Source: Paraburkholderia terricola (GTDB lineage: Bacteria; Pseudomonadota; Gammaproteobacteria; Burkholderiales; Burkholderiaceae). From it: a stretch of 64,000 nt of DNA. This document shows positions 35,066-45,567 of this stretch, in pieces. Location of the stretch: NCBI RefSeq assembly GCF_900142195.1, contig NZ_FRAB01000009.1, forward strand, positions 1 through 64,000. The letters are read 5' to 3'. How positions within the stretch are numbered: the stretch's first letter is position 1; every line of letters begins with the position of its first letter. The notes under the pieces are model-generated. The model saw only the letters and a list, made by a program, of their open reading frames with translations, ran no database searches and had not been told where the DNA came from. Made by a program: the position numbers and the translations under genes.

Positions 35066-36754
35066 TCACGGTTCCGCGCACACGAAACTGGCGGCGAGAT
35101 TCACGTTGCCCTTGCCGGCGTAGCGCGGAAACAGCGGATAGCGGCACAACGGACGCGAGCGTCCATTGGTGGCCGCGGCGATGTCGGTCGCCGTCAAGGT
35201 TTCGGGCGCCGCGCCGCGCGTGACCCAATTGTCGAGCGCGCCCAACAGATCCACCGAGGGAATGAACGCGCCGCCGCCGTGCTGAAAACCCGGCACCATG
35301 TAGAGCCGCATGAACCCGTTGACCTGGTCGATGCCGAAGCGCTCGACCAATGCGTCGTAGTAGGCGATCGTCTGATTGGGGCTGATGACTTCGTCGGCGA
35401 GGCCTTGCAGCGTGATGAGCTTGCCGCCGCGCGCAATGTAGCGGGCGAGGTCGTGGTTCATCGAGCCGATGGTCTGCGACAAGGCGACCAGTTGCTGGCG
35501 ATACTTGCCCGGAGCTTGCGGATCGAACCTGAGTGAATCGAAGCCGGCGTCCCGCGCGACGAAATAGCGGACGTAGCCGTCGCCTTGCGCGAACAGGTAG
35601 CCGTTGGCGAGGAACGTCGGCACCGGCAAACGCGCCGCCTGATGTCCGAGCCCGAGCGTGCCGTTCAAACGCGTGCCCTGAAAAATGTTGTAGCCGCGAT
35701 AGCCGGTCACGTCCCACGCCAGCCGGTACGGCAGCGAAAGGCCGTCGCGCATCACGAGCAAGGTGGCGAGTTGCGCGTCCGTGAGGCATTCGTCGGTCGC
35801 GGGCGCGCGGCCCGCGCAGCGCAACGACGCGATGATCTCCGCTTCGTGCGCGCGGCAAGCGGCGACGTCGCTGACGATGGCGTCCGCCGCGCCGTCGAGC
35901 CGGTCGCAAGCCGCGATCGTTCGTTGATACACGCGTTCGAGCAGCAACGGTGGAATGAAGCCGCCCGGCGTCGCGTATTCCGCATGGCCGAGCTTCACGC
36001 CGAGCAGCCGCACGCCGGAAAAATTGAGCGCGGGGGAATTGGCGATCACCCCGTCGTAGTCGTCGGGAAAGCGCTGCATGACCGTGTAGCCTTCGCGCCC
36101 GCCGGTCGAGCCGCCCGCGAAGTACATGCGCTGCGGCGGCTGACCGTACGCGCGCGCGATCAATGCAACCGCCACGTCGTGCGTTTTCTTCAGGTGCGCG
36201 TAGCCGAAGTTCGTCACGGCTTCGTCGACGAGGCCGAACACCGCGAGCGACGAATCGCCGACGTGCCCCGAGTCGTCGCCGAAAGTCGCATAGCCTTGGG
36301 CGAGCGGCGCGCGATCCGGCGAAAACGGCATCACGCCGGTGCCGCTCACCACTACGCCGTTGTAGCCGCCGCCGCCGATTTGCAGCGCGCGGCCGTTCCA
36401 GCGGCGCGGCAGATTCAGATCGAAACGGATATCGGGCGTGTCGGCCTTCAGCCCCTTGATGCGGCCGGTGATGCGGCAAAACTCGCCGCCTTGCTGATTG
36501 CCGGGCGCGGTGGCGCCGACCATCACCGCGCTCTCGATCAGCGCGCCGGCGGTCGGCAATGCGATCAGTTCGGCCGGCAGCACCGCGCCCGCGAATCCAG
36601 CGCAACGCAGCGCGAGCGGCGCTTCCGTCGACGCGGCCAGCGCGGGCTGCACGCCCAGGCTCAAGCTCAGGCTCAGCCACGACAGCGCGCCGACGACCCA
36701 GCGGGCCGTGCGCGAATCCCGCCTACCGCGCGCACCGCGCCGATACGCGCTCAT
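35066..36754 (-). CDS. tannase/feruloyl esterase family protein
   Basis: A 562-aa secreted esterase. A signal peptide (LSWLSLSLSLGVQPALA) precedes an alpha/beta-hydrolase of the tannase family: nucleophile Ser in FAGGSTGGREGY, catalytic Asp in LQGLADEVIS, and His in VPGFQHGGG. Several Cys pairs fit the disulphide-linked catalytic site of this family. Members split ester bonds in gallotannins, feruloylated sugars or small aromatic esters, so a plant-derived substrate is likely. The ATG at 36754 overlaps the opgC stop as ATGA; the open frame beyond it lacks a signal peptide. Confidence 0.87.
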   Translation of the reverse strand: MSAYRRGARGRRDSRTARWVVGALSWLSLSLSLGVQPALAASTEAPLALRCAGFAGAVLPAELIALPTAGALIESAVMVGATAPGNQQGGEFCRITGRIKGLKADTPDIRFDLNLPRRWNGRALQIGGGGYNGVVVSGTGVMPFSPDRAPLAQGYATFGDDSGHVGDSSLAVFGLVDEAVTNFGYAHLKKTHDVAVALIARAYGQPPQRMYFAGGSTGGREGYTVMQRFPDDYDGVIANSPALNFSGVRLLGVKLGHAEYATPGGFIPPLLLERVYQRTIAACDRLDGAADAIVSDVAACRAHEAEIIASLRCAGRAPATDECLTDAQLATLLVMRDGLSLPYRLAWDVTGYRGYNIFQGTRLNGTLGLGHQAARLPVPTFLANGYLFAQGDGYVRYFVARDAGFDSLRFDPQAPGKYRQQLVALSQTIGSMNHDLARYIARGGKLITLQGLADEVISPNQTIAYYDALVERFGIDQVNGFMRLYMVPGFQHGGGAFIPSVDLLGALDNWVTRGAAPETLTATDIAAATNGRSRPLCRYPLFPRYAGKGNVNLAASFVCAEP

Positions 36755-37884
36755 CCGCAACCCGCGCCGCTGGCGACCGCCCGCGCATGCTGCCCTTTCC
36801 AGCCGCTCCAGCCACGCGCGATCATCAGGAGTGCGCCGATCGCGACCAGATCGCCGCCGAGTCCGATCAGCACGCCGCGAAAACCGTGCAACGCATGCGG
36901 CGTGGCCGTATCGACGACCAACGACACCAGCGTGCCCATGACGAAACACACGAGCCCGGTGCGGCCGACCGCCACCACGGCGGGCAGCCGCCGTGCGAGC
37001 CGCGCGATGCTGCCCATGCGCACGAACTGCGCGGCAAGCCAGGCAATGACGATGAAGTTGATCACGCGGTAGATGGACAGGTTCTGTTTAAAGGCGCCGG
37101 GCAGCGGTTGCGTCAGCACGAAGAGTTGGATGATAGCGAACGCCAGCACCGCGATCACCGCGACGCGCGTGAACCAGCGCGCGGTGCCGCCTGCGTGAAA
37201 GCGCTCGCTGATCGGCTGCACGCGGCACAGGATTCCGAGTACGAACACCAACTGCCACGCAAACGGATTAAAAGCCCACTCGGCCATGTCGTCAATGGCG
37301 AAGAGCGCGGCGAGCGGCCGTGCGAGCGCCCAGATCGCCGCGCTCGAGGCCAGCGCCAGGAGCGCGGAGCGGCGCGCGAGCGGCACCGCGAACGGCACGC
37401 AGAGCGCGTAGAGCATATACATGGGCAACACGCTCGACAGATACGGCTGACGCCGCAGCAACGCGATATCGAACGCTTCGCGCAGCGGCTGGGCCGCGAA
37501 CGGCTGCCAATGGGTGAGCTCGACCATCGGCTGATTCAGGCGCAGCAGCGCGAGCACCGCGCCGGAGAGCAGCGTCAATACCGCCGTCAACAGATAGGCG
37601 CGATAGATTTCCCAGCAGCGTTTGACGAAGCGCATTCTCGCCGCGCTCTCACCGCGACCCGCGAGCACCGCCGTATACGCCGCCGCCGATGCATAGCCGC
37701 CGAGAAACACGAACACTTCGGCGGAGTCGCACAACGCGTAGGCGTGCAACATCAGATGCGACAGCGTGCTGCCGGGAATGTGATCCAGCACGATCACGAG
37801 CAGGACGATGCCGCGGAAGAAATCCACTTCGATCGAACGTCCCGTTCGGGGACTTCCTTCGGGGCGCCCGTGGCGTGTTTCCAT
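36751..37884 (-). CDS. opgC: OpgC-family membrane acyltransferase
   Basis: A 377-aa, ten-helix membrane protein of the OpgC family, which adds succinyl groups to osmoregulated periplasmic glucans. Family blocks are SIEVDFFRGIVLLVIVLDHI, then AYALCDSAEVFVFLGGYASA, and VLPMYMLYALCVPFAVPLAR. The ATG at 37884 gives the usual length; earlier in-frame starts add an Arg-rich stretch. It is coupled by ATGA to the esterase gene. opgGH are not in the window, so the real acceptor may differ. Confidence 0.82.
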   Translation of the reverse strand: METRHGRPEGSPRTGRSIEVDFFRGIVLLVIVLDHIPGSTLSHLMLHAYALCDSAEVFVFLGGYASAAAYTAVLAGRGESAARMRFVKRCWEIYRAYLLTAVLTLLSGAVLALLRLNQPMVELTHWQPFAAQPLREAFDIALLRRQPYLSSVLPMYMLYALCVPFAVPLARRSALLALASSAAIWALARPLAALFAIDDMAEWAFNPFAWQLVFVLGILCRVQPISERFHAGGTARWFTRVAVIAVLAFAIIQLFVLTQPLPGAFKQNLSIYRVINFIVIAWLAAQFVRMGSIARLARRLPAVVAVGRTGLVCFVMGTLVSLVVDTATPHALHGFRGVLIGLGGDLVAIGALLMIARGWSGWKGQHARAVASGAGCG

Positions 37885-38458
37885 TCGGGTTCTCGCTGGA
37901 TCGCGCGCGCATGCGGCGCGCCGTGAGAGCCGCACATGTCGCTCGCTGTTTGTCATACGAAGCGACCAGAATAGAACGTTTCCGCCGGCGCCGTGCAGCG
38001 TCGCGGCGCTCGCTGACAACTCGCCTGACACGTCGAACCGCGTGGCGGCGAGTTGAAATTCAACTGTCGGCGTGCGGTAAGAGTGGGGCTTCACGCACCC
38101 GGTTTGCGGAAAGATTTGCGGCTTTCGACGTTCAAAACGCCAATGCCGCCGCTAATAGCCGCAAAAAAAAATCCCTGAACCGCCTATGCGATTTTTTTCG
38201 CTTTTTTTCATCGTAGGATGAATTCACGCACGCCCGTCGGACATCGCGCAGTGCGAGCGATGCCACCCTTCGACGGCGGCCACTCATGTGGACCGGACAC
38301 GCTGCCGCTGATCCGCGATCAGCCGGCTCGCCGAGCGTCATTGCGACGCCTTCTATTCGCCGCCGCTGACTTTGCCGTCACCGATGCGCGCCGGTCCTTC
38401 CACTACCGCCCTGAAGCGCAGCGCCGCGCGCGCCGCCTTCGCTCTGGAAGAAGACCAC
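37885..38458. other. divergent intergenic region with poly-A/poly-T tracts
   Basis: About 574 bases between opgC and the acyltransferase gene. An A9 run near 38162 and T7 runs near 38193 and 38202 stand out and make this a candidate promoter region with intrinsic bending. The GC-rich flanks hold open frames with no SD or recognisable product. Confidence 0.45.
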
Positions 38459-39643
38459 ATGAACAACAGAATTGCCGGCTTCGACGGACTGCGCGCAATC
38501 GCGGTCCTGATGGTATTTTTTCAGCACCGCCTGTTCGGCGACATCGGCGAGATCGGCCATCTCGGCGTATGGATCTTCTTTGCGCTGAGCGGTTTTCTGA
38601 TCATCGGCATCCTCTCCGCACAGCGCGCGCGCATCGAGAAAAACGCCAGCCGGTTCGGCGCCGAGCTCAAGCGTTTCCTGTTCCGCCGCACGCTGCGCAT
38701 CTTTCCGATTTACTACCTGATGCTGATCGTGATGTGCGTGCTAATGGCGTTCGGCATCGCGAGTCCCGAACTGGCGAGCGGCATGCCGTTTCACTTCGCG
38801 TATCTGTCGAACTTCTGGATCGGCTCCGTGCTGCATTACTGGCCGGGGCGTTACTCGCACTTGTGGAGTCTCGCGATCGAGGAGCAGTTCTATCTCGTGT
38901 TCGCGCCGCTATTGCTGCTGCTCGCGGCGCGGCGGCATCGCGCGGTGTGCCTCGCGATCGTCGCGGCCGGACTGGTGTCGCTCTTCGCGATGCGCGCGGC
39001 GCACTGGCAGGAAATCACGATCTACACGCACCCGTTGACCAATTTCTGGCTGCTGGCGCTGGGCGGCATCGGCGGCTTGATGATCGCGGGCAACGCGAGC
39101 CGCTTGCGCGCCTGGCTCGGTCACGGCGCGACGCTGTTCGTGTTGAGTCTGTGCCTCGTGGGTTTTTGCGCGACCGAACCGGCGTGGAGCGAGTTCGACA
39201 GTTCATTCGCCTTCACCGCCGTGAGCGCGTTATACGGCCTCTGCATTGCCGCGCTGGTCTGTTCGATTGCGTGCTGCCGCAACGCGGTGGTGATCGGCTT
39301 GCTCGAAACCGGCTGGCTGGTGAGCTTCGGGCGTGTCAGCTACGGTTTTTATCTTTATCACAACCTGATTCCCGACCTGACCCGCAACCATCATGCGGTG
39401 GCGTTCTTCGGCGGCGCGGTGCCGATGTGGGCGCATGTCGCGGGCATCATCGCGTCGTTTGCGATTTCGCTGGCGATAGCGCTGCTGTCGTGGCGGCTGA
39501 TCGAAGAGCCGATCCTTCGCCTGAAGACGCGGCGTGCGCCGGCTGACGCGACAAATCCCGCTGCGGCGCAAGCACCTATCGCGCGCGCGGCTCGCAATGA
39601 GCCCACGTTGAGGGAGGACGGCGCCGCTTCGGACGCCGTTTGA
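38459..39643 (+). CDS. acyltransferase family 3 (OafA/YrhL-like)
   Basis: A 394-aa membrane acyltransferase, unrelated in detail to the EPS copy. The N-terminus reads NRIAGFDGLRAIAVLMVFFQ then HLGVWIFFALSGFLI; FRRTLRIFPIYYLMLI is the cytoplasmic arginine loop, and LWSLAIEEQFYLVFAPLL is the classic OafA block. Such enzymes acetylate O-antigen, EPS or peptidoglycan sugars. GAAG lies ahead of the ATG at 38459. No glycan genes adjoin it. Confidence 0.86.
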   Translation: MNNRIAGFDGLRAIAVLMVFFQHRLFGDIGEIGHLGVWIFFALSGFLIIGILSAQRARIEKNASRFGAELKRFLFRRTLRIFPIYYLMLIVMCVLMAFGIASPELASGMPFHFAYLSNFWIGSVLHYWPGRYSHLWSLAIEEQFYLVFAPLLLLLAARRHRAVCLAIVAAGLVSLFAMRAAHWQEITIYTHPLTNFWLLALGGIGGLMIAGNASRLRAWLGHGATLFVLSLCLVGFCATEPAWSEFDSSFAFTAVSALYGLCIAALVCSIACCRNAVVIGLLETGWLVSFGRVSYGFYLYHNLIPDLTRNHHAVAFFGGAVPMWAHVAGIIASFAISLAIALLSWRLIEEPILRLKTRRAPADATNPAAAQAPIARAARNEPTLREDGAASDAV

Positions 39644-39718
39644 TAAAACCGCCTATGCGGCGAGGGTGGCACAGGCGTTGCTGACGAATGAGGGCATCAC
39701 ATCAACCGGAGATTCGTC

Positions 39719-39967
39719 ATGGCAAACATGCCCAATCCCCCGAACGAACAGGAGCAGAAGCCTGATGAAGACCCCGGCGGCCCGCCCACCGAGGTCTCCA
39801 AGCCCGTTGGCGACGCATTTCCCACGCCAGTCGAGCCGGGCCTCGATCAGCCGTTGCCGGAAAAAGGCGAAACCCCGCCGCACGACGACGAGGCCAAACA
39901 CAACCCGTTAGGCGAAACCGAAACGCCGCCGGGCGTGCCGCCGCCCGGCCCTTCCGACTTCGCGTGA
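39719..39967 (+). CDS. small proline/glutamate-rich protein (82 aa)
   Basis: An 82-aa acidic, proline-rich, almost certainly disordered protein (for example PDEDPGGPPTEVSKPVGDAF and ETETPPGVPPPGPSDFA). There is no signal peptide. GGAG sits 8 bases before the ATG. Codon bias is good. I recognise no domain; its role is unknown. Confidence 0.65.
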   Translation: MANMPNPPNEQEQKPDEDPGGPPTEVSKPVGDAFPTPVEPGLDQPLPEKGETPPHDDEAKHNPLGETETPPGVPPPGPSDFA

Positions 39968-39995
39968 GTGAGACCCGCGCGCTACAAAATCCGCT

Positions 39996-41900
39996 TCAGG
40001 CGGCGGCCGGCTCGTGGACGATCTTGAGCGAGTTCTTGTGTTCCCGGATCAACCGATAGACCGTTTCTCCGGGCACCGTTTCCTGTTCGAGCAATTCGTC
40101 CGCGATGGCCCGCAGCACCGGTTCGTAAGCGTGCAGCAGACCGTAGCAGAGTTCGTTCAACTCCTTGAGCAGCACGTTCGCGTGCTCGATGGCGCTCTTC
40201 ATCTGCAGACCCGCGTACTGCGAGGGCAGCGCCGCGAGGCTGAACAGGTCGCCGTCGCTGTTGAAACCGAATTTCGACACCATGTCGAGGCTGATGCGCG
40301 ACGCCTCCTGCAAATCCGACGCGGCGCCGCTCGATGCCTCGGAGAAGGTGAGGATCTCGGCATTGCGCCCGCCGAGCAACACCTGGATTTCGTTGCGAAT
40401 CTCGGTCTCGCGGTACAGATGCTTGTCCTGCGCCTTGGTGATGAGCGCCACGCCCAATGCGCCGCCGCGCGGCAGAATCGTGACCTCTTCCAGCACGCCG
40501 GTGCCGAGCAGCGCCGCGACGAGACCGTGCCCTGCTTCGTGCACGGCGATGCGCGTGCGTTCATCCTCGCTCAGTGCGCGCTCGGCGCCGCTCACGTCGC
40601 CGATGCGCGCGATCTTGATCGCTTCCATGAAGTGCTTCGAGGCGATCTCCGTGTCGCCGGCCTTGCGCGCGACGAGCCCCGCCTGATTCACCACCATCGC
40701 GACCGTCGCCGGAGACAGACCCGTGGTGAGGCGAGCGAGTTGATCGTAGTCGATGTCGGCGGATTTCGACTTCAGCTTTTCCGCGTAGAAGCGGAAGATC
40801 TTCGCGCGGTCCTCGCGGTCGGGCAAACGAACCTGCACGGTGCGATCGAAACGGCCCGGCCGGCGCAATGCTTCATCCAGATTGTCGGGGTGGTTGGTCG
40901 CCGCGACGATGATGACGCCTTCGTTCGAAGCAAAGCCGTCCATTTCCGCGAGCAGCTGATTGATGATGCGATTGCTCTCGGCCTCCACCGGACCGCCGCC
41001 GGTATCCGTGCGCTTGGCGAGACCGTCGGCCTCGTCGATGAAGATCACCGTGGGCGCGTTCTTGCGCGCGAGTTCGAACAGATTCTTGACCTTCTGAATG
41101 CCGACGCCGTAGTACTTCGCGCTGAAGTAGCTGCCCGTGATCGAGATGAAGCTCGCGCCGCACTCGCCCGCGAGCGCCTGCGCGAGCCGCGTCTTGCCGA
41201 CGCCCGGACCGCCCACCATCAGAATGCCGCACGGCGCGCGCACGCCCATCGACGTGAATTGCTTCGGGTCCGACAAATAGCCGCGAATATCCGCGAGCGC
41301 GGCCTTCGCTTCGCCCGCGCCGATCACGTCGTCGAAACGCAGCGTGGGCGCCTTGCTGAGCAACTGCGCGCCGCCTCGCATCTCGCGGCGCATGAACCAC
41401 ACCATGCCGCCGATCAGCAGCAGCGGCAGCAGCACGCTGATCGCGTCGCGGGTCTGCTCGAATACGCGAATCCAGGTGGCGCCGCCGGTGCGGATATCCG
41501 CATCGGGAAGCCAGACGAGTTGATACGGCGCGGCCTCGCCGGACTTGGGTTCGTCGAGCAGCAGCGCATGCGAGAACGCCGCATTGTTATCGGTGACGAA
41601 GTACTTCGAGCCGTCGCGCCTCGACACCAGGATCGCGTTCGGACTCACGCCGATCGCCGCGACGTTGGCGCCGCGCACATCACGCATCATTTGCGACGCG
41701 TCTTTCTCTTCGCGCGTCCACGCCGACGGATCGTGGCGCATGTCCTGTGCGACGCCGGTCAGCGCCGGTGCGGCTTGCGCGTTGCGCTGCTGGTGATGCC
41801 AGAAGCTGAATGCGAGCAACGCGGCGATGAGCGCCGCACCTACCGCAATCGCGAGTTTGCGTGCGCGTCTTTTCCCAAGCGAGTTCTTTCCCGGCTTCAT
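39996..41900 (-). CDS. FtsH-like ATP-dependent zinc metalloprotease (paralogue)
   Basis: A 634-aa membrane protease: helices at about 15-33 and 155-170, AAA+ domain with Walker A GGPGVGKT (230-237), Walker B VIFIDEAD (285-292) and [11 protein letters not shown] (346-353), then the zinc site HEAGH (454-458). It degrades membrane and unstable proteins. It differs from housekeeping FtsH: the pore loop reads YYGVG rather than FVGVG, Walker A has GGPGVGKT rather than GPPGTGKT, and there is a long periplasmic part. It is not beside rrmJ/folP, so it is likely a second, specialised copy. Confidence 0.87.
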   Translation of the reverse strand: MKPGKNSLGKRRARKLAIAVGAALIAALLAFSFWHHQQRNAQAAPALTGVAQDMRHDPSAWTREEKDASQMMRDVRGANVAAIGVSPNAILVSRRDGSKYFVTDNNAAFSHALLLDEPKSGEAAPYQLVWLPDADIRTGGATWIRVFEQTRDAISVLLPLLLIGGMVWFMRREMRGGAQLLSKAPTLRFDDVIGAGEAKAALADIRGYLSDPKQFTSMGVRAPCGILMVGGPGVGKTRLAQALAGECGASFISITGSYFSAKYYGVGIQKVKNLFELARKNAPTVIFIDEADGLAKRTDTGGGPVEAESNRIINQLLAEMDGFASNEGVIIVAATNHPDNLDEALRRPGRFDRTVQVRLPDREDRAKIFRFYAEKLKSKSADIDYDQLARLTTGLSPATVAMVVNQAGLVARKAGDTEIASKHFMEAIKIARIGDVSGAERALSEDERTRIAVHEAGHGLVAALLGTGVLEEVTILPRGGALGVALITKAQDKHLYRETEIRNEIQVLLGGRNAEILTFSEASSGAASDLQEASRISLDMVSKFGFNSDGDLFSLAALPSQYAGLQMKSAIEHANVLLKELNELCYGLLHAYEPVLRAIADELLEQETVPGETVYRLIREHKNSLKIVHEPAAA

Positions 41901-42480
41901 GAGTCACTTCCAAAAACGGGCTCAAAGCGAGCCCCAATACTTGTAAAAGTCAGAGGAGTAGAGATGTGTGGGGATCGACTGCTGCGACACCCTGCAGCCT
42001 GAAGAGCGCCCCAGGCCTGCGCGCTTTTAGCGGCACTCATGCAGGTGAGTATGCCGTGGCGCCGCTCTTTCCAAATCACGGAAAAAGCCCATTTCCACCG
42101 TCTATCCGGGGATTTGCGCCCGCCGGAATTTTTAGGGAACGAGCGATCGGTTGAAATACGAGATACGCTGCTCCGGGCACAGTTTAGCAGCCCTCTATTC
42201 GCTGTGTACTTTGGATACCTACAATTAGCCGCGCCCTATTTAAAAGCGGTCAGATTTACGGCACATAGACTCGATTGGAGTCGATTGGGATCGAGGAAAA
42301 CGGCTGCTTGGCCGCGCTCGCGAAGCCGCTTTATTCGAAGGCGTGCGTTCGACGCCCGCACCAATGAGCGACGGGCCTCTTCGGGCCCGTTCGCATCATC
42401 GCCGCTTCTCTCCCAGGCTCTTCGTTTTTATTTTCGATGCAGGCCGGCATCGATCTGGTCTCGCGCTGTCAATCTGCTGT
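41901..42480. other. 580-base gap without a credible gene
   Basis: Upstream region of the FtsH-like gene. Mixed base composition with several AT-rich patches (for example 42190-42270). Open frames on both strands are short, unsupported by SD sites and poor in third-position GC. No tRNA or other RNA gene is recognised. Confidence 0.5.
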
Positions 42481-42750
42481 TCAACCTTCGCGTCCACGGT
42501 TCGCGACCGGCGCTTCGTTGCCCAGTCTCGTCAGAAGTCTGGTGAGACGTTGCCGCTGGCTGCCAATCAGCTCATGCGTCTCTTCGAGCGCGCGGATGCG
42601 CTTTTCCCAGTAGTCCTGGCCGAGCGGATGCGTCACGCCGGCGCCGCCCTCGCGCGACAGGTACTCGACCATGTTCTCCAGATGCTCCAACTGTATGTCC
42701 GCCAGGCTCGCCGGATACCGCCCGCCCGGTTGCCGCTTCGTGCCGTTCAT
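42481..42750 (-). CDS. hypothetical protein (89 aa), probably helical
   Basis: An 89-aa soluble protein, with LADIQLEHLENMVEYLSREG and YWEKRIRALEETHELIGSQR giving two amphipathic helices of coiled-coil character; the end is basic. The ATG at 42750 is preferred over the in-frame start at 42849, whose N-terminal addition is Arg/Gly-rich. It is divergent from the AraC gene at 43017. No family is recognised. Confidence 0.6.
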   Translation of the reverse strand: MNGTKRQPGGRYPASLADIQLEHLENMVEYLSREGGAGVTHPLGQDYWEKRIRALEETHELIGSQRQRLTRLLTRLGNEAPVANRGREG

Positions 42751-43016
42751 CGTTCCATGCCCCGGTGAGTTGCCAGATTGGCCGAGCGTGGACCTCGCCC
42801 CCGCGCCGCGGCGAACCAACGCTCTGTGAGCGCGCAGTTGCGATTTCACGTGACCGGGCAGTGGATTTCGGCCGCGCCGTCGGCGAAAACGATCTGCATC
42901 TAATCGTGTGACATTAACGTAGGTTTTTTGTTAGGCTTTACCATCCGTCTCAAATTCCGGCGACGGCAGCCGAAATACGGCCCGCCGCCGCATCCCCCGC
43001 TTGCCGCATCGGACCC

Positions 43017-44054
43017 ATGAACCAGCGCACCTTGCCGCCACATCTGGCCGCGGCCGCCACGGCCGATTCGCGCTCCATCGTCTCGGTGAACCGTTTCAGC
43101 ACGCACGAACTCGCGCCCGGCGAGCAATTTCTGGCCTGGCGCCAGCGCGTGGGCCATGTGGTCGACGCCCCGCCGTCGAAAGAGCAGATCGCCGGGGGAT
43201 TTCGCGGTGAAATCGATTTGTATGCGGTCGGCGGCATCGTGTTTACCGACTGCCGCACCGACCCGATGCTGCTCGAACGCTCGGTGGCCCGCGTCTCCAC
43301 CGACGCGCGGCGCGATTACGTCTTCCAGCTCTTTCTCGAAGGAGAAATCGGCCACGTCAAGGGCATGCACAGGAAGCGCAGTGCGCCGGGCTCCGTGCAA
43401 GGCATCGTCGCGTTCGATCTGAACCAGCCGTTTCGCGTCGAACGCCCCCGGTGCCGCCTGCTGAGCGTGTTCGTACCGGCCGCGATGATCCACCAGGAAT
43501 TGCGCGACGGCGCGGCGCTTCACGGCCGCATCGTTCAGCAAGGCTCGCCGCTCGCCGGCCTCGCGCTGGATCATCTGGCCGCGCTTGCCAGGGAAATCCC
43601 CAGGCTCGACGCGGGTAGCGCGAGCGAGGCCCTGCACGCCGGCGCGCAGTTGCTGACCGCCGTGTTTCGCCAGGAGGCGCGCCTGACGGGCGCGGACCGC
43701 GCCGCGCTACAGGCGGCGTTGATGGGCCGCGTGCGCCGCTACGTCGAAGCCAATCTGCACGACGGCGAACTCACGCCCACACGTGTGGTTCAGGCGTTGC
43801 AACTGAAACGCGCGACGATCTATCGCTGGTTCGAGCACGAGGGCGGACTCGGCGCCTATATCCGCAATCGCCGGCTGCGGGAAGCCGCGGACGAACTGGT
43901 TCGCTTCCCGCAGTTGCAGGTGGCGGAAATCGCCTATGGGTTGGGTTTTCACAGCGCGTCCGACTTTACGCGCGCGTTCCGGCGCGCCTTCGACATGAGT
44001 CCGCAGGACATGCGCGGGCGCGCACTCGCCCTGCAAGCAGGCACCCCGGCGTAG
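43017..44054 (+). CDS. AraC-family transcriptional regulator
   Basis: A 345-aa AraC regulator with an AraC-binding-like sensor domain (RRDYVFQLFLEGEIGHVKGM) and a C-terminal HTH pair: LTPTRVVQALQLKRATIYRW and QVAEIAYGLGFHSASDFTRA, ending FDMSPQDMR. It resembles regulators of the FeaR/NitR group. It ends 3 bases before the convergent MHS transporter gene, which may be a target. The ligand is unknown. Confidence 0.88.
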   Translation: MNQRTLPPHLAAAATADSRSIVSVNRFSTHELAPGEQFLAWRQRVGHVVDAPPSKEQIAGGFRGEIDLYAVGGIVFTDCRTDPMLLERSVARVSTDARRDYVFQLFLEGEIGHVKGMHRKRSAPGSVQGIVAFDLNQPFRVERPRCRLLSVFVPAAMIHQELRDGAALHGRIVQQGSPLAGLALDHLAALAREIPRLDAGSASEALHAGAQLLTAVFRQEARLTGADRAALQAALMGRVRRYVEANLHDGELTPTRVVQALQLKRATIYRWFEHEGGLGAYIRNRRLREAADELVRFPQLQVAEIAYGLGFHSASDFTRAFRRAFDMSPQDMRGRALALQAGTPA

Positions 44055-44057
44055 CAA

Positions 44058-45371
44058 TCAGAGCGGCGGCCGGGGCACGGCGCAGGCGGTGCGCGCCTGC
44101 GGCGCCGCGCTCTCGGGGAACTGCTTCAGCGCGGCCAGCGCGAGTGCCGTCGCGCCCATCAGATACCACGCCGGAATCATCGGATCGCCCGTCAGATTGA
44201 TGAGCCACGTCACGAGGAACGGCGAAAATCCGCCGAACAGCACGACGCCGAAGCTGTAGATCACCGACACGCCGCTAGCGCGCCGATGCGCGGGAAACGC
44301 CTCCATCATCAGCACCGAACTCGCGCCCGCGTTGTTGACCGCCAGCGCGACGTAGGCCGTGATGATGACCAGCGCGGCGAGATCGCTCACGCCGTGAGTC
44401 AGCGCCCAGAACACCGGCCAGGCCGCGATGAGCGACGCCGCCAGCGACACGTATTGCAGCGTCTTGCGGCTCGCGAGCCGGTCGGCCGCGCGTGCGACGA
44501 GCGGTGTCGCCACGAGAATCGCGACGCCCGACAGGCACGCCGTCAGCAGGCTGACCACCGGCGGCCGATGCAGCGTGCGAACGAGGTAGGCCGGCATATA
44601 GAACACGGTGAGGTAGATGCTCACCGAGGGCGCCGCCATCATCAGAATTCCGCAGACGAGCGGGCGCGTGTGCTCGGCGAACATGCGCCGCGGATTCAGC
44701 CGTGCGCGGCGCGGCGGCGCGCCGGCCGGCATGCGGCGGCGCAAATACCAGCCCACCGGACCGATCAGCCCGCCCAGCACGAACGGAATGCGCCATCCCC
44801 AGTCGTGCATGGCGGCGGGCGACAGCAGCGCGGTGGTGCCGGCGCCGACCAGCGCGGCGGCGAAGGCGGCCGCCCCCTGGCTGGCCCCGCGCCAGCTCGC
44901 CATGAAGCAGCGGCGCCCACGGCCCGCCGACTCCATCAGCGAGGCCGACGCCGGGCCGATCTCGCCGCCCGCCGCGAGCCCCTGCATCAGGCGCGCGAGC
45001 ACCATCAGCACGCTCGCGGCGGGGCCGATCGACGCATAGCCGGGCAGGCACGCGATCAGCCATGTGCCGAGCGTCATCAGCGCGAGCGAGACGGTGAGGC
45101 CGGCCTTGCGGCCGTGGCTGTCGGCAATGTGACCGATCATCAGCGCGCCGAGCGGGCGCATCACGAAGCCCGCGCCGAAGGTGGCGAGCGAGAGCAGCAG
45201 CGACGAGCCGGGATCGTCCGACGGAAAGAACAGATTGCCGATGATGACGGCCGAAAAGCTGTAGACGGTGAAGTCGTAGGCGACGAAGCCGTTGCCGATC
45301 ACGATCGCCGTGACGATACGTCGAAGTTCGGCGCGGGACGGCGTAGCCGTGTTTCCGGCGGCAGTGTGCAT
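44058..45371 (-). CDS. MFS transporter, MHS family
   Basis: A 437-aa, 12-helix carrier: IGNGFVAYDFTVYSFSAVII in helix 1, GHIADSHGRKAGLTVSLALM in loop 2-3, and RLMQGLAAGGEIGPASASLM in helix 4 are MHS-type signatures. The RKAG motif and the middle loop (RRRMPAGAPPRRARL) are Arg-rich. MHS carriers import organic acids such as citrate, shikimate or alpha-ketoglutarate with H+. The substrate is not deducible here. Confidence 0.86.
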   Translation of the reverse strand: MHTAAGNTATPSRAELRRIVTAIVIGNGFVAYDFTVYSFSAVIIGNLFFPSDDPGSSLLLSLATFGAGFVMRPLGALMIGHIADSHGRKAGLTVSLALMTLGTWLIACLPGYASIGPAASVLMVLARLMQGLAAGGEIGPASASLMESAGRGRRCFMASWRGASQGAAAFAAALVGAGTTALLSPAAMHDWGWRIPFVLGGLIGPVGWYLRRRMPAGAPPRRARLNPRRMFAEHTRPLVCGILMMAAPSVSIYLTVFYMPAYLVRTLHRPPVVSLLTACLSGVAILVATPLVARAADRLASRKTLQYVSLAASLIAAWPVFWALTHGVSDLAALVIITAYVALAVNNAGASSVLMMEAFPAHRRASGVSVIYSFGVVLFGGFSPFLVTWLINLTGDPMIPAWYLMGATALALAALKQFPESAAPQARTACAVPRPPL

Positions 45372-45567
45372 GAGGGGCGCTTGAAGCGTCTGTCGAAGGG
45401 TTCGGGAAGATGACGGAAGAGACCCGGCTTCCGTGCCGGCCTCTCCGCATTAACGGTCTTGAAACACGCGACTTTAGCCGCCCTTGGATCGGCCCGATCC
45501 GCAGGCGAAAAACTCGCGCTGCTACACTGCGCACCATCGCAATTCTTCGCCGAGCCCGCTCCAACCC

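Noticed and set aside
40014-42002. Long open frame antisense to the FtsH-like gene
   Set aside because: Same cause. No family resemblance and no SD; the sense strand has all FtsH motifs.
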